Source: Pseudomonadota bacterium
GTDB lineage: Bacteria; Pseudomonadota; Gammaproteobacteria; Burkholderiales; Burkholderiaceae_C
Direction of reading: 5' to 3'
Assembly: GCA_023387335.1 (NCBI GenBank)
Contig: JAEWIF010000054.1
Span: forward strand, 1 to 64,000
DNA length: 64,000 bases
Position 1 is the stretch's first letter. Each line of letters opens with the position of its first letter. Shown here piece by piece: positions 8,909-17,807 of the stretch. The position numbers and the translations under genes are program-made. A model generated the notes under the pieces. It was given only the letters and a program-made list of their open reading frames with translations. It did no database searches and was not told where the DNA came from.

Positions 8909-10126
8909 TTACCGGCCGGGTTCGGGCTCGAGCTCGGCGATCTGCTTCTCGGCTTCGTCGTAGCAGGCCACGCGGCTGCCGTAGCTCCAGGCGGTGCGCG
9001 ACATGGCCCGGGTGGCCGCGACGGCCGTCTGCGCGCGCATGTGGGACGGCGCCACCAGCACGCCCACGCCGACTTCGGCCACCCAGGTGGTGCGGCTGGT
9101 TTCCAGCTCGGCCATGTCCTTGCTCGTGCCCAGCGCGACCGGACGGGAGAGCTTCTGCGCCACCAGGTGCGCCAGGTCGATCAGCGGATCGGCGGCGTTC
9201 GGGCGCGGCATCAGCAGGAGGAAGGCGTCGGTGTCCAGCCGGCCCAGCTGCATGCCGGCCGGCAGCAGGCGCCGCAGCCGGCTGGCGCACATGAACAGGC
9301 CGTGGTTGAAGGCGGCGCGGCCGTGCAGCTGCTCCAGGGCGTCCAGGTTGGCGATGGACACCACCAGCACGCCCAGCGGCCAGCCTTCGCGGTGGCCGCG
9401 CGCGAACGCGTCGCCGACGATCAGGTGGGTCTCGTGGTGCGACGAGAGCCGGGTGACGGGGTCGTAGCCGGGGCCGTGCACCATGGCCTGCCGCACGTCG
9501 ATCAGGTAGGCGTAGCGCGACCACATCACGGTGGCCATGCAGCCGGTGTAGGCGATGGCGGCGATGGCGCTGAGCGCATGCACGGGCCAGGGCGTGAGCT
9601 CCGGCGACATGGCGTACGAGGTGAGCCCCGCGATCGCCAGCGACATGCACGCGACGCCGGCCACCGCCAGCCAGTTGGCCGGGACGCCGCGCCAGGCGCC
9701 TCGCAGGGCGGCGGCGAGGCCCACGAAGACCAGCGTGGCCTGCAGGGCCACCGCCAGCATCAGCGCCTCGTCCGCCGGCAGCGACCAGCCCACCGCCACC
9801 ACCAGCGTGGCGGCCACCACGGTGGCGATGACGATGCCGCGCGGTCCCGGCCCGCGGAGCATGCCCAAGAGCCGCAGCAGCATCAGTCCGAGGACCGCCG
9901 AGGTCAGCGCCGCGGTGTGGGCCTGCAGGCGCATCAGCCCGTCGCCGGGGTGGACCGGCACCCAGCCGAGGAAGACCAGCACGTAGAGGGCGGACAGCAG
10001 GGCCGAGAGCGAGCCGGTGACGGCGACCCGGCGGGCGGAGCGGCGGAAGGCGAGCACGGCGGCGGCCAGCGACAGGCCCGCCGCCCCGAAGAAGGCTCCC
10101 CAGAAACCCACCGCCACGCTGTCCAT
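8909..10126 (-). CDS. Membrane protein with degenerate GGDEF domain
   Basis: This protein has 405 residues. About seven hydrophobic helices fill the first 215 residues. The rest aligns by eye to a diguanylate cyclase fold: DPVTRLSSHHETHL matches the usual start DxLTGLxNR, and GVLVVSIANLDALEQLHG matches the core strand. The signature position reads GRLDTDAFLLLM, so GGDEF has become DTDAF. The glycines and the glutamate are lost, so cyclase activity is unlikely; a sensor or nucleotide-binding role is possible. The stop lies about 30 bp upstream of the hrpA TTG on the same strand, so the two may be co-transcribed. The start ATG at 10126 is directly followed by the first TM helix. Confidence 0.75.
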   Translation of the reverse strand: MDSVAVGFWGAFFGAAGLSLAAAVLAFRRSARRVAVTGSLSALLSALYVLVFLGWVPVHPGDGLMRLQAHTAALTSAVLGLMLLRLLGMLRGPGPRGIVIATVVAATLVVAVGWSLPADEALMLAVALQATLVFVGLAAALRGAWRGVPANWLAVAGVACMSLAIAGLTSYAMSPELTPWPVHALSAIAAIAYTGCMATVMWSRYAYLIDVRQAMVHGPGYDPVTRLSSHHETHLIVGDAFARGHREGWPLGVLVVSIANLDALEQLHGRAAFNHGLFMCASRLRRLLPAGMQLGRLDTDAFLLLMPRPNAADPLIDLAHLVAQKLSRPVALGTSKDMAELETSRTTWVAEVGVGVLVAPSHMRAQTAVAATRAMSRTAWSYGSRVACYDEAEKQIAELEPEPGR

Positions 10127-10222
10127 GCGCTTGCGCCCCTAGTGCCGCCGATGCGGCCGGAGCGTACCTTACACTGTCCCGCTCCCCTCGCCCTCTTCGC
10201 CGCTGTCAGTTCTCACAGTCGC

Positions 10223-11572
10223 ATGTCCACCGTCTTCAATTTCACCTTCGTGCCCTGGTTCCGCTCGGTGGCGCCCTACATCCACATGCACCGGGGCAAG
10301 ACCTTCGTGGTCGCCGTCGCCGGCGAGGCCGTCGCCGCAGGCAAGCTGCAGGCGATCGCCCAGGACATCGCGCTGATCCAGAGCATGGGCGTCAAGCTGG
10401 TGCTGGTGCACGGCTTCCGTCCGCAGGTCAACGAACAGCTGCGCGCCAAGGGCCACGAGGCGCGCTACTCGCACGGCATCCGCATCACGGACGGCGTGGC
10501 GCTCGATTGCGCCCAGGAGGCCGCCGGCCAGCTGCGCTACGAGATCGAGGCCGCGTTCAGCATGGGCCTGCCCAACACGCCGATGGCCGGCTCGACCATC
10601 CGCGTGATCTCGGGCAACTTCATCACCGCACGGCCGGTGGGCATCGTGGACGGCGTGGACTTCCAGCACTCCGGCATGGTGCGCAAGGTGGACGTGGCGG
10701 GCATCAAGCGCTCGCTGGACCACGGCGCGATGGTGCTGCTGTCGCCCTTCGGCTTCTCGCCGACCGGCGAGGCGTTCAACCTGACCATGGAGGAAGTCGC
10801 CACCAGCGTGGCCATCGCGCTGCAGGCTGACAAGCTGGTGTTCCTGACCGAGGTCCCCGGCATCCGCGTCAACCCGGGCGAGCCCGAGGCCGACGACAAC
10901 CCGATCGACACCGAGCTGCCGCTGGCGGCGGCCGAGCGCATCCTGGCCAGCCTGCCCCCCCCGCAGCAGCCGACCGACATCGCGTTCTACCTGCAGCACT
11001 GCGTGAAGGCCTGCAAGGCGGGCGTCGAGCGCAGCCACATCATCCCGTTCTCGGTGGACGGCTCGCTGCTGCTGGAGATCTACGTGCACGACGGCATCGG
11101 CACGATGGTGATCGACGAGAAGCTGGAAGAGCTGCGCGAGGCCACCGCCGACGACGTGGGCGGCATCCTGCAGCTGATCGAACCCTTCGAGCGCGACGGC
11201 ACGCTGGTGCGGCGCGAGCGCACGGAGATCGAGCGCGACATCGCCAACTACAGCATCATCGAGCACGACGGGGTGATCTTCGCCTGCGCGGCGCTCTACC
11301 CTTACCCCGAAGCGCGCACCGGCGAGATGGCGGCGCTGACCGTTTCGCCCCAGAGCCAGGGCCAGGGCGACGGCGAGAAGATCCTCAAGCGCGTCGAGCA
11401 GCGCGCCCGCGCGATGGGGCTGGACAGCATCTTCGTGCTCACCACGCGCACCATGCACTGGTTCCTGAAGCGCGGCTTCGTGCAGGTCGAGCCCGACTGG
11501 CTGCCGGAAGCGCGCAAGCGCAAGTACAACTGGGACCGGCGGTCGATGGTGTTCGTCAAGAAGCTGGCGTAG
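10223..11572 (+). CDS. argA: N-acetylglutamate synthase (amino-acid N-acetyltransferase)
   Basis: This 449-residue protein catalyses the first step of arginine biosynthesis, acetyl-CoA + glutamate to N-acetylglutamate. The amino-acid-kinase-like domain covers roughly residues 20-270 (KLVLVHGFRPQVNEQL, GSTIRVISGNFITARPVG). The GNAT domain covers roughly 295-440, with the acetyl-CoA loop near SPQSQGQGDGEKIL. Length and order match classical ArgA, in which the kinase-like domain binds arginine for feedback control. The ATG at 10223 is chosen because upstream codons in the same frame are antisense to the divergent GGDEF-like gene and lack family similarity. It is transcribed alone. Confidence 0.95.
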   Translation: MSTVFNFTFVPWFRSVAPYIHMHRGKTFVVAVAGEAVAAGKLQAIAQDIALIQSMGVKLVLVHGFRPQVNEQLRAKGHEARYSHGIRITDGVALDCAQEAAGQLRYEIEAAFSMGLPNTPMAGSTIRVISGNFITARPVGIVDGVDFQHSGMVRKVDVAGIKRSLDHGAMVLLSPFGFSPTGEAFNLTMEEVATSVAIALQADKLVFLTEVPGIRVNPGEPEADDNPIDTELPLAAAERILASLPPPQQPTDIAFYLQHCVKACKAGVERSHIIPFSVDGSLLLEIYVHDGIGTMVIDEKLEELREATADDVGGILQLIEPFERDGTLVRRERTEIERDIANYSIIEHDGVIFACAALYPYPEARTGEMAALTVSPQSQGQGDGEKILKRVEQRARAMGLDSIFVLTTRTMHWFLKRGFVQVEPDWLPEARKRKYNWDRRSMVFVKKLA

Positions 11573-11639
11573 GCGACGGCCCGCAAGGTTGAGGGCGCTT
11601 TGAGTTCAAAAGGATTAGTTTTCAGTTTAGACTCGCCGC

Positions 11640-11873
11640 ATGACCGACAACGTCTCCCTCATCGTCATCGAGCACCTCAAGGCGCTCCGCAATGAGCTGC
11701 GTGACTTCAAGGTCGAACTGCGGACCGAAGCGGAAGGGGTCAAGACCCGCCTGAACTCGCTCGAGAGGCAGATGGCCTTCTTCCACGAAGACCTCGCCGG
11801 CATCCATATCCGGCTGGACCGGGTCGAAAACCGGCTCGACCGCGTCGAGCGCCGCCTCGACCTGGCGCACTGA
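11640..11873 (+). CDS. Small coiled-coil protein, unknown function
   Basis: This 77-residue protein is highly charged. Its heptad-like pattern includes IRLDRVENRLDRVERRLD at the C-terminus, so a coiled coil is very likely. It resembles short SlyX-like or phage-tail-fibre-like coiled-coil proteins, but no specific family is recognised. The ATG at 11640 follows an A/T-rich stretch (TTAGTTTTCAGTTTAGACTC) that could hold its own promoter. It ends tail-to-tail with dsbB, one base apart. Confidence 0.6.
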   Translation: MTDNVSLIVIEHLKALRNELRDFKVELRTEAEGVKTRLNSLERQMAFFHEDLAGIHIRLDRVENRLDRVERRLDLAH

Positions 11874-11874
11874 C

Positions 11875-12393
11875 TCAGGCCGCCGCCAACCGCGGGGCGC
11901 GCAGCTGCCGCGCGATGATCCCGATGAAGACGATGGCGAACGCCACGAACGCCACGAACGACCAGTTGGCGATGGAGCCGCCCAGGAACGTCCAGTCGAT
12001 CTTGGTGCAGTCGCCGCTGCCGCGGAAGATCATCGGGATAGCGCGCTTCAGCGGGAACGTCTCGATCATCCCGTAGAAGTCGCGCCCGCAGGACACGATC
12101 TCCGGCGGGTTCCACTGCAGCCAGCTCTGGCGCGCCGCCACGAAGGCGCCGAATCCCGCCGCCGCCAGCCCCAGCACGCTGCCCGTGATCCAGGCGCCGC
12201 GGCGGGGGACCAGCGCCGAGATGCCGGCGACCAGGCCCACCAGGATCAGCGCGTAGCGCTGCACGATGCACATCGGGCAAGGCTCGAGCCCCACGACGTG
12301 CTGCAGGTACAGCGCGAAGGCCAGCATGCCGGCGCAGGCCAGGAAGACCAGGCCCAGCGTGCGGCGCGGCGCCGCGAACAACCAATCGAACAA
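11875..12393 (-). CDS. dsbB: Disulfide bond formation protein B
   Basis: This 172-residue inner-membrane protein has four hydrophobic helices. It carries the two periplasmic cysteine pairs needed to reoxidise DsbA and pass electrons to quinone: C39/C42 in EPCPMCIVQ, and C102/C129 in SCGRDFYGMIE and RGSGDC. The length is standard for the family. The neighbours, sulfate transport genes and a coiled-coil protein, are not functionally linked in any obvious way. It starts at ATG 12393, 25 bp from the cysA stop, so it may be read as the tail of the cys operon. Confidence 0.95.
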   Translation of the reverse strand: MFDWLFAAPRRTLGLVFLACAGMLAFALYLQHVVGLEPCPMCIVQRYALILVGLVAGISALVPRRGAWITGSVLGLAAAGFGAFVAARQSWLQWNPPEIVSCGRDFYGMIETFPLKRAIPMIFRGSGDCTKIDWTFLGGSIANWSFVAFVAFAIVFIGIIARQLRAPRLAAA

Positions 12394-12418
12394 TTCCGTC
12401 TCCCGATACGGGCCGGCC

Positions 12419-13516
12419 TCAGCCGGCCGCCCCCTCCACGAACACGCGAGCCCGCCGCGGGGTCACCACGAGCGTCTCGCCTTCCCGGAATCCCAGGTCC
12501 CTGAATTGTTGCGCAGGAATCTGCGCTTCGATGATGGACTCCTGGCCGCCGGGGCCGGCCGGTTGGGTTTCCTCGGCGGGGATTAGTTCCAGCCGGGCGA
12601 TCGGCCCGACCACGATGGCGCGCGACAGCTGCACCACGATGCCGCGCGCGCCGGGCGAATAGCGCTGCACGTCCAGGTCGTGCGGACGCACGTAGGCGAA
12701 GGCCTTGGCGTTCTCCACGTCGGCATGCTCGGGCGCCTCCAGCTGCAGGCCTTCGAGGTGCACCTCGCCCTGGTGGGCGCGGCCGTGGAACATGTTGACG
12801 TCGCCCAGGAACCCGTAGACGAACGGGCTGGCCGGATGGTCCCAGACATCCTGGGGCGATCCCACCTGCTCCACGCGGCCGCTGTTCATCAGCACCACGC
12901 GGTCCGCGACTTCCAGCGCCTCTTCCTGGTCGTGCGTCACGAAGATGCTGGTGACGTGCAGCTCGTCGTGCAGGCGGCGCAGCCAGCGGCGCAGTTCCTT
13001 GCGCACCTTGGCGTCGAGCGCGCCGAACGGCTCGTCCAGCAGCAGCACCTTGGGCTCGACCGCCAGAGCGCGCGCCAGGGCGATGCGCTGGCGCTGCCCG
13101 CCCGACAGCTGCGCCGGGAAGCGGTCGGCCAGCCAGTCCAGCTGCACCAGGCCCAGCAACTCGTGCACCTTCTGCTTGATCTGCGCCTCGCTCGGACGCT
13201 GGCCGCGCGGCTTGACGCGCAGGCCGAAGGCGACGTTCTCGAACACGGTCATGTGGCGGAACAGCGCGTAGTGCTGGAACACGAAGCCGACCTGGCGCTC
13301 GCGCACGTGCACGTCGGTCGTGTCCTCGCCGGCGAACAGGATGCTGCCGCTGTCGGCCGTCTCCAGCCCCGCGATGATGCGCAGCAGCGTGGTCTTGCCG
13401 CAGCCCGAGGGGCCGAGCAGCGCGAGCAGCTCGCCCGAAGCGATGTCGAGCGACACGTTGCGCAGCGCGTGGAAGTCGCCGAAGGTCTTGCTGACGTTGC
13501 GAATTTCGATGCTCAT
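12419..13516 (-). CDS. cysA: Sulfate/thiosulfate ABC transporter ATP-binding protein
   Basis: This 365-residue ATPase drives the sulfate permease. Walker A is LLGPSGCGKTTLL, the ABC signature is LSGGQRQRIALARAL and Walker B is VLLLDEPFGALD. A TOBE-like C-terminal regulatory region follows (FAYVRPHDLDVQRYSPGARG). It is the last cys gene in prx-cysP-cysT-cysW-cysA, 10 bp downstream of cysW. The sulfate assignment comes from both sequence style and operon. Confidence 0.95.
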   Translation of the reverse strand: MSIEIRNVSKTFGDFHALRNVSLDIASGELLALLGPSGCGKTTLLRIIAGLETADSGSILFAGEDTTDVHVRERQVGFVFQHYALFRHMTVFENVAFGLRVKPRGQRPSEAQIKQKVHELLGLVQLDWLADRFPAQLSGGQRQRIALARALAVEPKVLLLDEPFGALDAKVRKELRRWLRRLHDELHVTSIFVTHDQEEALEVADRVVLMNSGRVEQVGSPQDVWDHPASPFVYGFLGDVNMFHGRAHQGEVHLEGLQLEAPEHADVENAKAFAYVRPHDLDVQRYSPGARGIVVQLSRAIVVGPIARLELIPAEETQPAGPGGQESIIEAQIPAQQFRDLGFREGETLVVTPRRARVFVEGAAG

Positions 13517-13526
13517 GGGAATTCCT

Positions 13527-14408
13527 TCAGGCCGCGGCCGGCCGCTCCGGCGGCAGCTCCGCCACCGCCTTCATCTGCCGCTCGTGCTGCCACTCGGCCA
13601 GGGTCTTGATCGCCAGCGTCACCAGCGCCAGCAGGGCCAGCAGCGAGGCCACGGCGAAGGCGGCCACCGATTGGTATTCGTTGTAGAGGATCTCCACGTG
13701 CAGCGGCATGGTGTTGGTCTGGCCGCGGATGTGGCCCGACACCACCGACACCGCCCCGAACTCGCCCATGGCCCGCGCGTTGCACAGGATCACGCCGTAG
13801 ATCAGGCCCCACTTGATGTTGGGCAGCGTCACGTGCCGGAAGGTCTGCCAGCCGCTGGCGCCCAGCACGATGGCGGCCTGCTCCTCCTCGTTGCCCTGCG
13901 CCTGCATCAGCGGGATCAGCTCGCGCGCGATGAAGGGGAACGTCACGAAGATGGTCGCCAGCACGATGCCCGGCACGGCGAACACGATCTTGATGTCGTG
14001 CTCCGCCAGCCAGGGCCCGAACCAGCCCTGCGCGCCGAACACCAGCACGTAGATCAGGCCCGCCACCACCGGCGACACCGAGAACGGCAGGTCCACCAGC
14101 GTCGTGAGGAAGGCCTTGCCGCGGAACTCGTACTTGGCGATGCACCACGCCGCCGCGATGCCGAACACCAGGTTCAGCGGCACGGCGATCGCCGCGGTGA
14201 TGAGCGTCAGCCGGATCGCCGACCAGGCGTCCGGCTCCTTCAGCGCCTCGGCGTACGCGCCCCAGCCCTTGCGCAGCGCCTCGGTGGCGACGGCCGCCAG
14301 CGGCAGCACGAGGAACAGGAACAGGAAGGCCAGCGCCAGCCCGATCAGGGTGCGGCGCACCCACGCCGACTCGGTCGTGATGATCTTCCGGTTGGTGAGG
14401 TTGCTCAT
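13527..14408 (-). CDS. cysW: Sulfate ABC transporter permease CysW
   Basis: This 293-residue integral membrane permease has about six TM segments. The cytoplasmic EAA-type loop is EEEQAAIVLGASGWQTFRHV, which contacts CysA. The phrase ARAMGEFGAVSVVSGHIRGQTNT is diagnostic of CysW. The reading frame continues far upstream, but that part overlaps cysT in a different frame; the ATG at 14408 (MSNLTNRKIITTES) is chosen. It overlaps the cysT stop by four bases (ATGA), indicating translational coupling and equal stoichiometry with CysT. Confidence 0.95.
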   Translation of the reverse strand: MSNLTNRKIITTESAWVRRTLIGLALAFLFLFLVLPLAAVATEALRKGWGAYAEALKEPDAWSAIRLTLITAAIAVPLNLVFGIAAAWCIAKYEFRGKAFLTTLVDLPFSVSPVVAGLIYVLVFGAQGWFGPWLAEHDIKIVFAVPGIVLATIFVTFPFIARELIPLMQAQGNEEEQAAIVLGASGWQTFRHVTLPNIKWGLIYGVILCNARAMGEFGAVSVVSGHIRGQTNTMPLHVEILYNEYQSVAAFAVASLLALLALVTLAIKTLAEWQHERQMKAVAELPPERPAAA

Positions 14409-15289
14409 GCGCCCGCCCTCCGGCGTTGCCAGGCCTGCAGCGCGTTGATCACCAGCAGCAGAACGAACGAGAGGACCAGCATCACCGTCGCGACCGCCGT
14501 GGCGCCCGCGTAGTCGTACTGCTCCAGCTTGCCGATGATGATCAGCGGCGTGATCTCCGAAACCATGGGCATGTTGCCGGCGATGAAGATCACCGAGCCG
14601 TACTCGCCCACCGCGCGCGCGAAAGCCATCGCGAAGCCGGTCAGCAGCGCCGGCAGGATGGGCGGCAGGATCACGCGCGAGAAGGTCTGCCAGCGCGTCG
14701 CGCCCAGGCACATGGCGGCTTCCTCCAGTTCGCGCTCCGTGTCCTCCAGCACCGGCTGCACCGTGCGGACCACGAACGGCAGGCCGATGAAGATCAGCGC
14801 GATCACCACGCCGTTCGGATTGAAGGCCAGCTGGATGCCCAGCGGCTCGAGGTACTGGCCGATCCAGCCATTGCCGGCCAGCAGCGCGGTGAGCGAAATG
14901 CCGGCCACGGCGGTGGGCAGCGCGAACGGCAGGTCCACCAGGGCGTCGACGATCTTCTTGCCGGGGAAGCTGTAGCGCACCAGCACCCACGCCACCAGCA
15001 GGCCGAAGAACACGTTGACGACGGCGGCCAGGAACGACGCGCCGAACGTGAGCCGGTACGAAGCCACCACGCGCGGCGAGCTGACGGCGGCCCAGAACTG
15101 GTCCCAGCTCAGGGTGAAGGTCTTGAAGACCAGCGCCGACAGCGGGATGAGGACGACGAGGCTCAGGTACAGCAGCGTGTACCCGAGCGTGAGGTTGAAG
15201 CCCGGCAGCACCCTGCGCGCGGCGCCGCGGCGCGAAGGCGCCGCCGGCCCCGGCAGGGCCGCCGGAAGGCTGGCGGCGGTCCCGGCCAT
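14405..15289 (-). CDS. cysT: Sulfate ABC transporter permease CysT (CysU)
   Basis: This 294-residue permease is the partner of CysW. An Ala/Pro/Arg-rich N-terminus precedes about six TM helices. The EAA loop is LEEAAMCLGATRWQTFSRVI, and RAVGEYGSVIFIAGNMP is the CysT signature. Its start ATG shares one base with the cysP stop (TAATG) and its stop overlaps the cysW start (ATGA), so three genes are read as a chain. It forms the membrane channel for sulfate or thiosulfate. Confidence 0.95.
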   Translation of the reverse strand: MAGTAASLPAALPGPAAPSRRGAARRVLPGFNLTLGYTLLYLSLVVLIPLSALVFKTFTLSWDQFWAAVSSPRVVASYRLTFGASFLAAVVNVFFGLLVAWVLVRYSFPGKKIVDALVDLPFALPTAVAGISLTALLAGNGWIGQYLEPLGIQLAFNPNGVVIALIFIGLPFVVRTVQPVLEDTERELEEAAMCLGATRWQTFSRVILPPILPALLTGFAMAFARAVGEYGSVIFIAGNMPMVSEITPLIIIGKLEQYDYAGATAVATVMLVLSFVLLLVINALQAWQRRRAGA

Positions 15290-16287
15290 TACTTGACCGT
15301 GTAGATCTTGTCGAACTGGCCGCCGTCGTTGAAGTGCACCTTCTGCGCTTCGGACAGGGAGCCGAACAGCTCCTGCACGGTGAACAGCTTGACCGGCTTG
15401 AAGGTCTGGGCGTACTTGACCAGCACCTTCTGGTTGCGCGGACGGATCGAGTGCTTCGCCGCGATCTCCTGGCCCTCTTCCGTGTACAGGAAGTCCAGGT
15501 AGGCCTTGGCCAGGTCGCCCGTGCCCTTCTTGGCGATGGTGCGCTCGACGATGGCCACCGGGTTCTCGGCCACGATGCTGATGGACGGATAGACCACGTC
15601 CACCTTGCCCTTGCCGAATTCGCGGTTGACCGACTCGACCTCCGACTCGAACGTGATCAGCACGTCGCCGGTGTTGCGCTGCAGGAAGGCGGTGGTGGCG
15701 TCGCGGCCGCCGCGGGCCAGCACGGGCACGTTCTTGTACAGCTTGGACAGGAACTCCTGCGCCTGCTGGTCGGTCCCGCCGCTCTTCTTGATGTAGCCCC
15801 AGGCCGCCAGGTAGGCGTAGCGGCCGTTGCCGCCGGTCTTGGGGTTCACCACCACGACCTTGACGTCGGGACGCACCAGGTCCTGCCAGTCCTTGACGCC
15901 CTTGGGATTGCCCTCGCGCACCAGGAACAGCATGGTGGACGTGGTCGGCGCCGCGTTGTCGGGGAAGCGCTTGGCCCAGTCCTTGGCCACCACGCCGCGC
16001 TCGGCCAGGAATTCGACGTCGGTCGTCGTGTTCATGGTCACCACGTCGGCGTCGAGGCCGTCAGCGACGGCGCGCGCCTGGGCGCTGGAGCCGGCATGCG
16101 ACTGCTCGACCTTCACGTCCTTGCCGGTGGTCTTCTTGTAGTACGGCACGAACGCCGCGTTGATGTCCTTGTAGAACTCGCGCGCGACGTCATAGGAGAC
16201 GTTCAGCAGCGACTGCTGGGCGGAAGCGAACGAGCTGGCGGCCAGCGCCAGGGAAGCGAGAGCGATCTTGAACTTGGAGTTTTTCAT
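15289..16287 (-). CDS. cysP: Sulfate-binding periplasmic protein
   Basis: This 332-residue protein has a clear Sec signal peptide (KIALASLALAASSFASAQQ) followed by SLLNVSYDVAREFYKDINAAF, the conserved start of sulfate-binding proteins. Other family marks are VEQSHAGSSAQARAV, which carries ligand-binding residues, and KTGGNGRYAYLAAWGY. It captures sulfate or thiosulfate in the periplasm for CysTWA. It could equally be named sbp; the two are close paralogues. It lies 9 bp after the peroxiredoxin stop and one base overlaps cysT. Confidence 0.94.
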   Translation of the reverse strand: MKNSKFKIALASLALAASSFASAQQSLLNVSYDVAREFYKDINAAFVPYYKKTTGKDVKVEQSHAGSSAQARAVADGLDADVVTMNTTTDVEFLAERGVVAKDWAKRFPDNAAPTTSTMLFLVREGNPKGVKDWQDLVRPDVKVVVVNPKTGGNGRYAYLAAWGYIKKSGGTDQQAQEFLSKLYKNVPVLARGGRDATTAFLQRNTGDVLITFESEVESVNREFGKGKVDVVYPSISIVAENPVAIVERTIAKKGTGDLAKAYLDFLYTEEGQEIAAKHSIRPRNQKVLVKYAQTFKPVKLFTVQELFGSLSEAQKVHFNDGGQFDKIYTVK

Positions 16288-16296
16288 GTCTGTCGA

Positions 16297-16938
16297 TTAC
16301 CGGTTGGGCTGGGGGGTCAGGCGCAGGTAGGGGCGCAGCGCACGGAAGCCCTTGGGGAAACGCCGGGCGATCTCGGCCGGGTCCTGCAGGCTGGGCAGGA
16401 TCACCACTTCGTCGCCGTCCTGCCAGTTGGCGGGCGTGGCGACCTTGTGGCCGTCGGTCAGCTGCAGTGAGTCGATGACGCGCAGGATCTCGTCGAAGTT
16501 GCGGCCGGTGCTGGCGGGATAGGTCAGCGTCAGGCGGATCGTCTTCTTCGGGTCGATGACGAACACGCTGCGCACGGTGGCGTTGGCCAGCGAGTTCGGA
16601 TGGATCATGTCGTACAGCGTGGCCACCTTGCGGTCGGCGTCGGCCAGGATCGGGAAGTTGACCGTGGTGTTCTGGGTCTCGTTGATGTCGCCCACCCACT
16701 GGTGGTGCTGCTCGACCGGATCCACGCTCACGGCGATCGGCTTGACGCCGCGGCGCGCGAACTCGCCGCCCAGCGCGGCCGTCCTGCCCAGCTCGGTGGT
16801 GCACACCGGCGTGAAGTCCGCGGGATGCGAGAACAGCACCACCCAGGAATCCCCCGCCCACTGGTGGAAGGAGATGGGACCCGCGGTCGAGTCCTGCTGG
16901 AAATCGGGAGCGGTATCGCCCAAGCGCAGCGTCGCCAT
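16297..16938 (-). CDS. 1-Cys peroxiredoxin (Prx6 family), first gene of the sulfate operon
   Basis: This 213-residue peroxidase has the peroxidatic cysteine C46 in HPADFTPVCTTELG and no other cysteine, so it is the 1-Cys Prx6 type. Conserved later motifs are VSVDPVEQHHQWV, FPILADADRKVATLYDM and RSVFVIDPKKTIRL. It reduces hydrogen peroxide and organic peroxides in the cytosol. The ATG at 16938 starts the conserved sequence; the open frame further upstream is not part of the family. It is only 9 bp ahead of cysP, so it appears to be the promoter-proximal gene of the sulfate uptake operon, which links peroxide defence with sulfur supply. Confidence 0.92.
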   Translation of the reverse strand: MATLRLGDTAPDFQQDSTAGPISFHQWAGDSWVVLFSHPADFTPVCTTELGRTAALGGEFARRGVKPIAVSVDPVEQHHQWVGDINETQNTTVNFPILADADRKVATLYDMIHPNSLANATVRSVFVIDPKKTIRLTLTYPASTGRNFDEILRVIDSLQLTDGHKVATPANWQDGDEVVILPSLQDPAEIARRFPKGFRALRPYLRLTPQPNR

Positions 16939-16949
16939 TGATCTGATCC

Positions 16950-17020
16950 GAATAAGAGGAGCAGAAATTGTGGGGTCGCGGTTATGAAAACCCAACGAAT
17001 CTCTCGTTGTTTGCTTATTC
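16950..17020. promoter_or_regulatory. Inverted repeats upstream of the prx-cys operon
   Basis: GAATAAG (16950-16956) and CTTATTC (17014-17020) form a widely spaced inverted repeat that brackets the likely promoter. Between them CAACGA (16993-16998) and TCGTTG (17004-17009) form a tight palindrome with a 5-base gap. The region lies between the peroxiredoxin start and the convergent end of pobR. CysB-type LysR regulators control sulfate operons in related bacteria, but which site they would use here is inference. Confidence 0.4.
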
Positions 17021-17039
17021 CCGCCCCCGCAGGGCCTGT

Positions 17040-17795
17040 CTATAGGAGAGGACGCAGTTCCCGCGCCGCATCGTGCAGCAGAGGCAGGACCTCGCGGCCG
17101 AGCACCGGCGGCTGGACGCGCTCCAGCCGGGTCACCACGTTGAGCGCGGCCACGACGCGGCCTTCCAGGTTGCGCAGCGGCACGGCCGCGGCATGCACGC
17201 CCAGCTCATGCTCTTCGCTGGCCACGCACCAGTCCTGCTGGCGCACCTGGTCGATCACCTGGCGCAGCTGCCTGGTGTCGATCACCGTGTGGGCCGTCAG
17301 GCGCGGCAGTTCGCGCCCCTTGAGCCAGGCGCTGAACTCGGCCTTGGGCTTGGCCGCCAGCAGCACGCGCCCGGTCGAGGTGGCATGGGCCGGCAGCCGC
17401 GCGCCGAGGTGCAGGCCGTAGGCCAGCATGCGGGTCGGGCCGCTGCGCGCGACGATCACCACCTGGTCGCCGTCCAGCACCACGGCCGAGAACGCCTCCG
17501 CCGTGCGCGCGGCCAGCCGGTCCAGGGTGGGCTGCAGCGCCCGCGGCAGGCGCGACGACGCCAGGTAGCTGCCGGAAAAGCGCAGCACCTTGGGCGCCAG
17601 CCAGAAATAGCTGCCGTCGGTTTCCAGGTAGCCCAGGTGCGTCAGGGTCAGCAGGTGGCGGCGCGCGGCCGCGCGCGTGAGGCCGGCGCGCTGCGCCGCC
17701 AGGGTGGCGTTCAGGCGCTGGCGTTCGGTGTCGAAGCTCTCCAGCACGGCCAGGCCCTTGGCCATGCCTTCGATGAAATCGGCGCGGGCGATCAT
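17040..17795 (-). CDS. pobR: IclR-family regulator of pobA
   Basis: This 251-residue regulator has an N-terminal winged helix (GMAKGLAVLESFDTERQRLN, GLTRAAARRHLLTLTHLGYL) and a C-terminal IclR effector domain (GARLPAHATSTGRVLLA, DWCVASEEHELGVHAAAVPL). It is transcribed divergently from pobA across 126 bp, so it is very probably the 4-hydroxybenzoate-responsive activator PobR. It is an IclR-type protein as in Acinetobacter rather than the AraC type. The ATG at 17795 is preferred because the conserved start is MIARADFIEGMAKGL. Binding sites are visible in the shared intergenic region. Confidence 0.87.
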   Translation of the reverse strand: MIARADFIEGMAKGLAVLESFDTERQRLNATLAAQRAGLTRAAARRHLLTLTHLGYLETDGSYFWLAPKVLRFSGSYLASSRLPRALQPTLDRLAARTAEAFSAVVLDGDQVVIVARSGPTRMLAYGLHLGARLPAHATSTGRVLLAAKPKAEFSAWLKGRELPRLTAHTVIDTRQLRQVIDQVRQQDWCVASEEHELGVHAAAVPLRNLEGRVVAALNVVTRLERVQPPVLGREVLPLLHDAARELRPLL

Positions 17796-17807
17796 GGTTC
17801 GGAGGCC

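Noticed and set aside
4990..9294. A 1434-residue plus-strand open frame
   Set aside because: It is antisense to hrpA, with repetitive Gln/Leu/Val/His/Arg composition and no recognisable domain.
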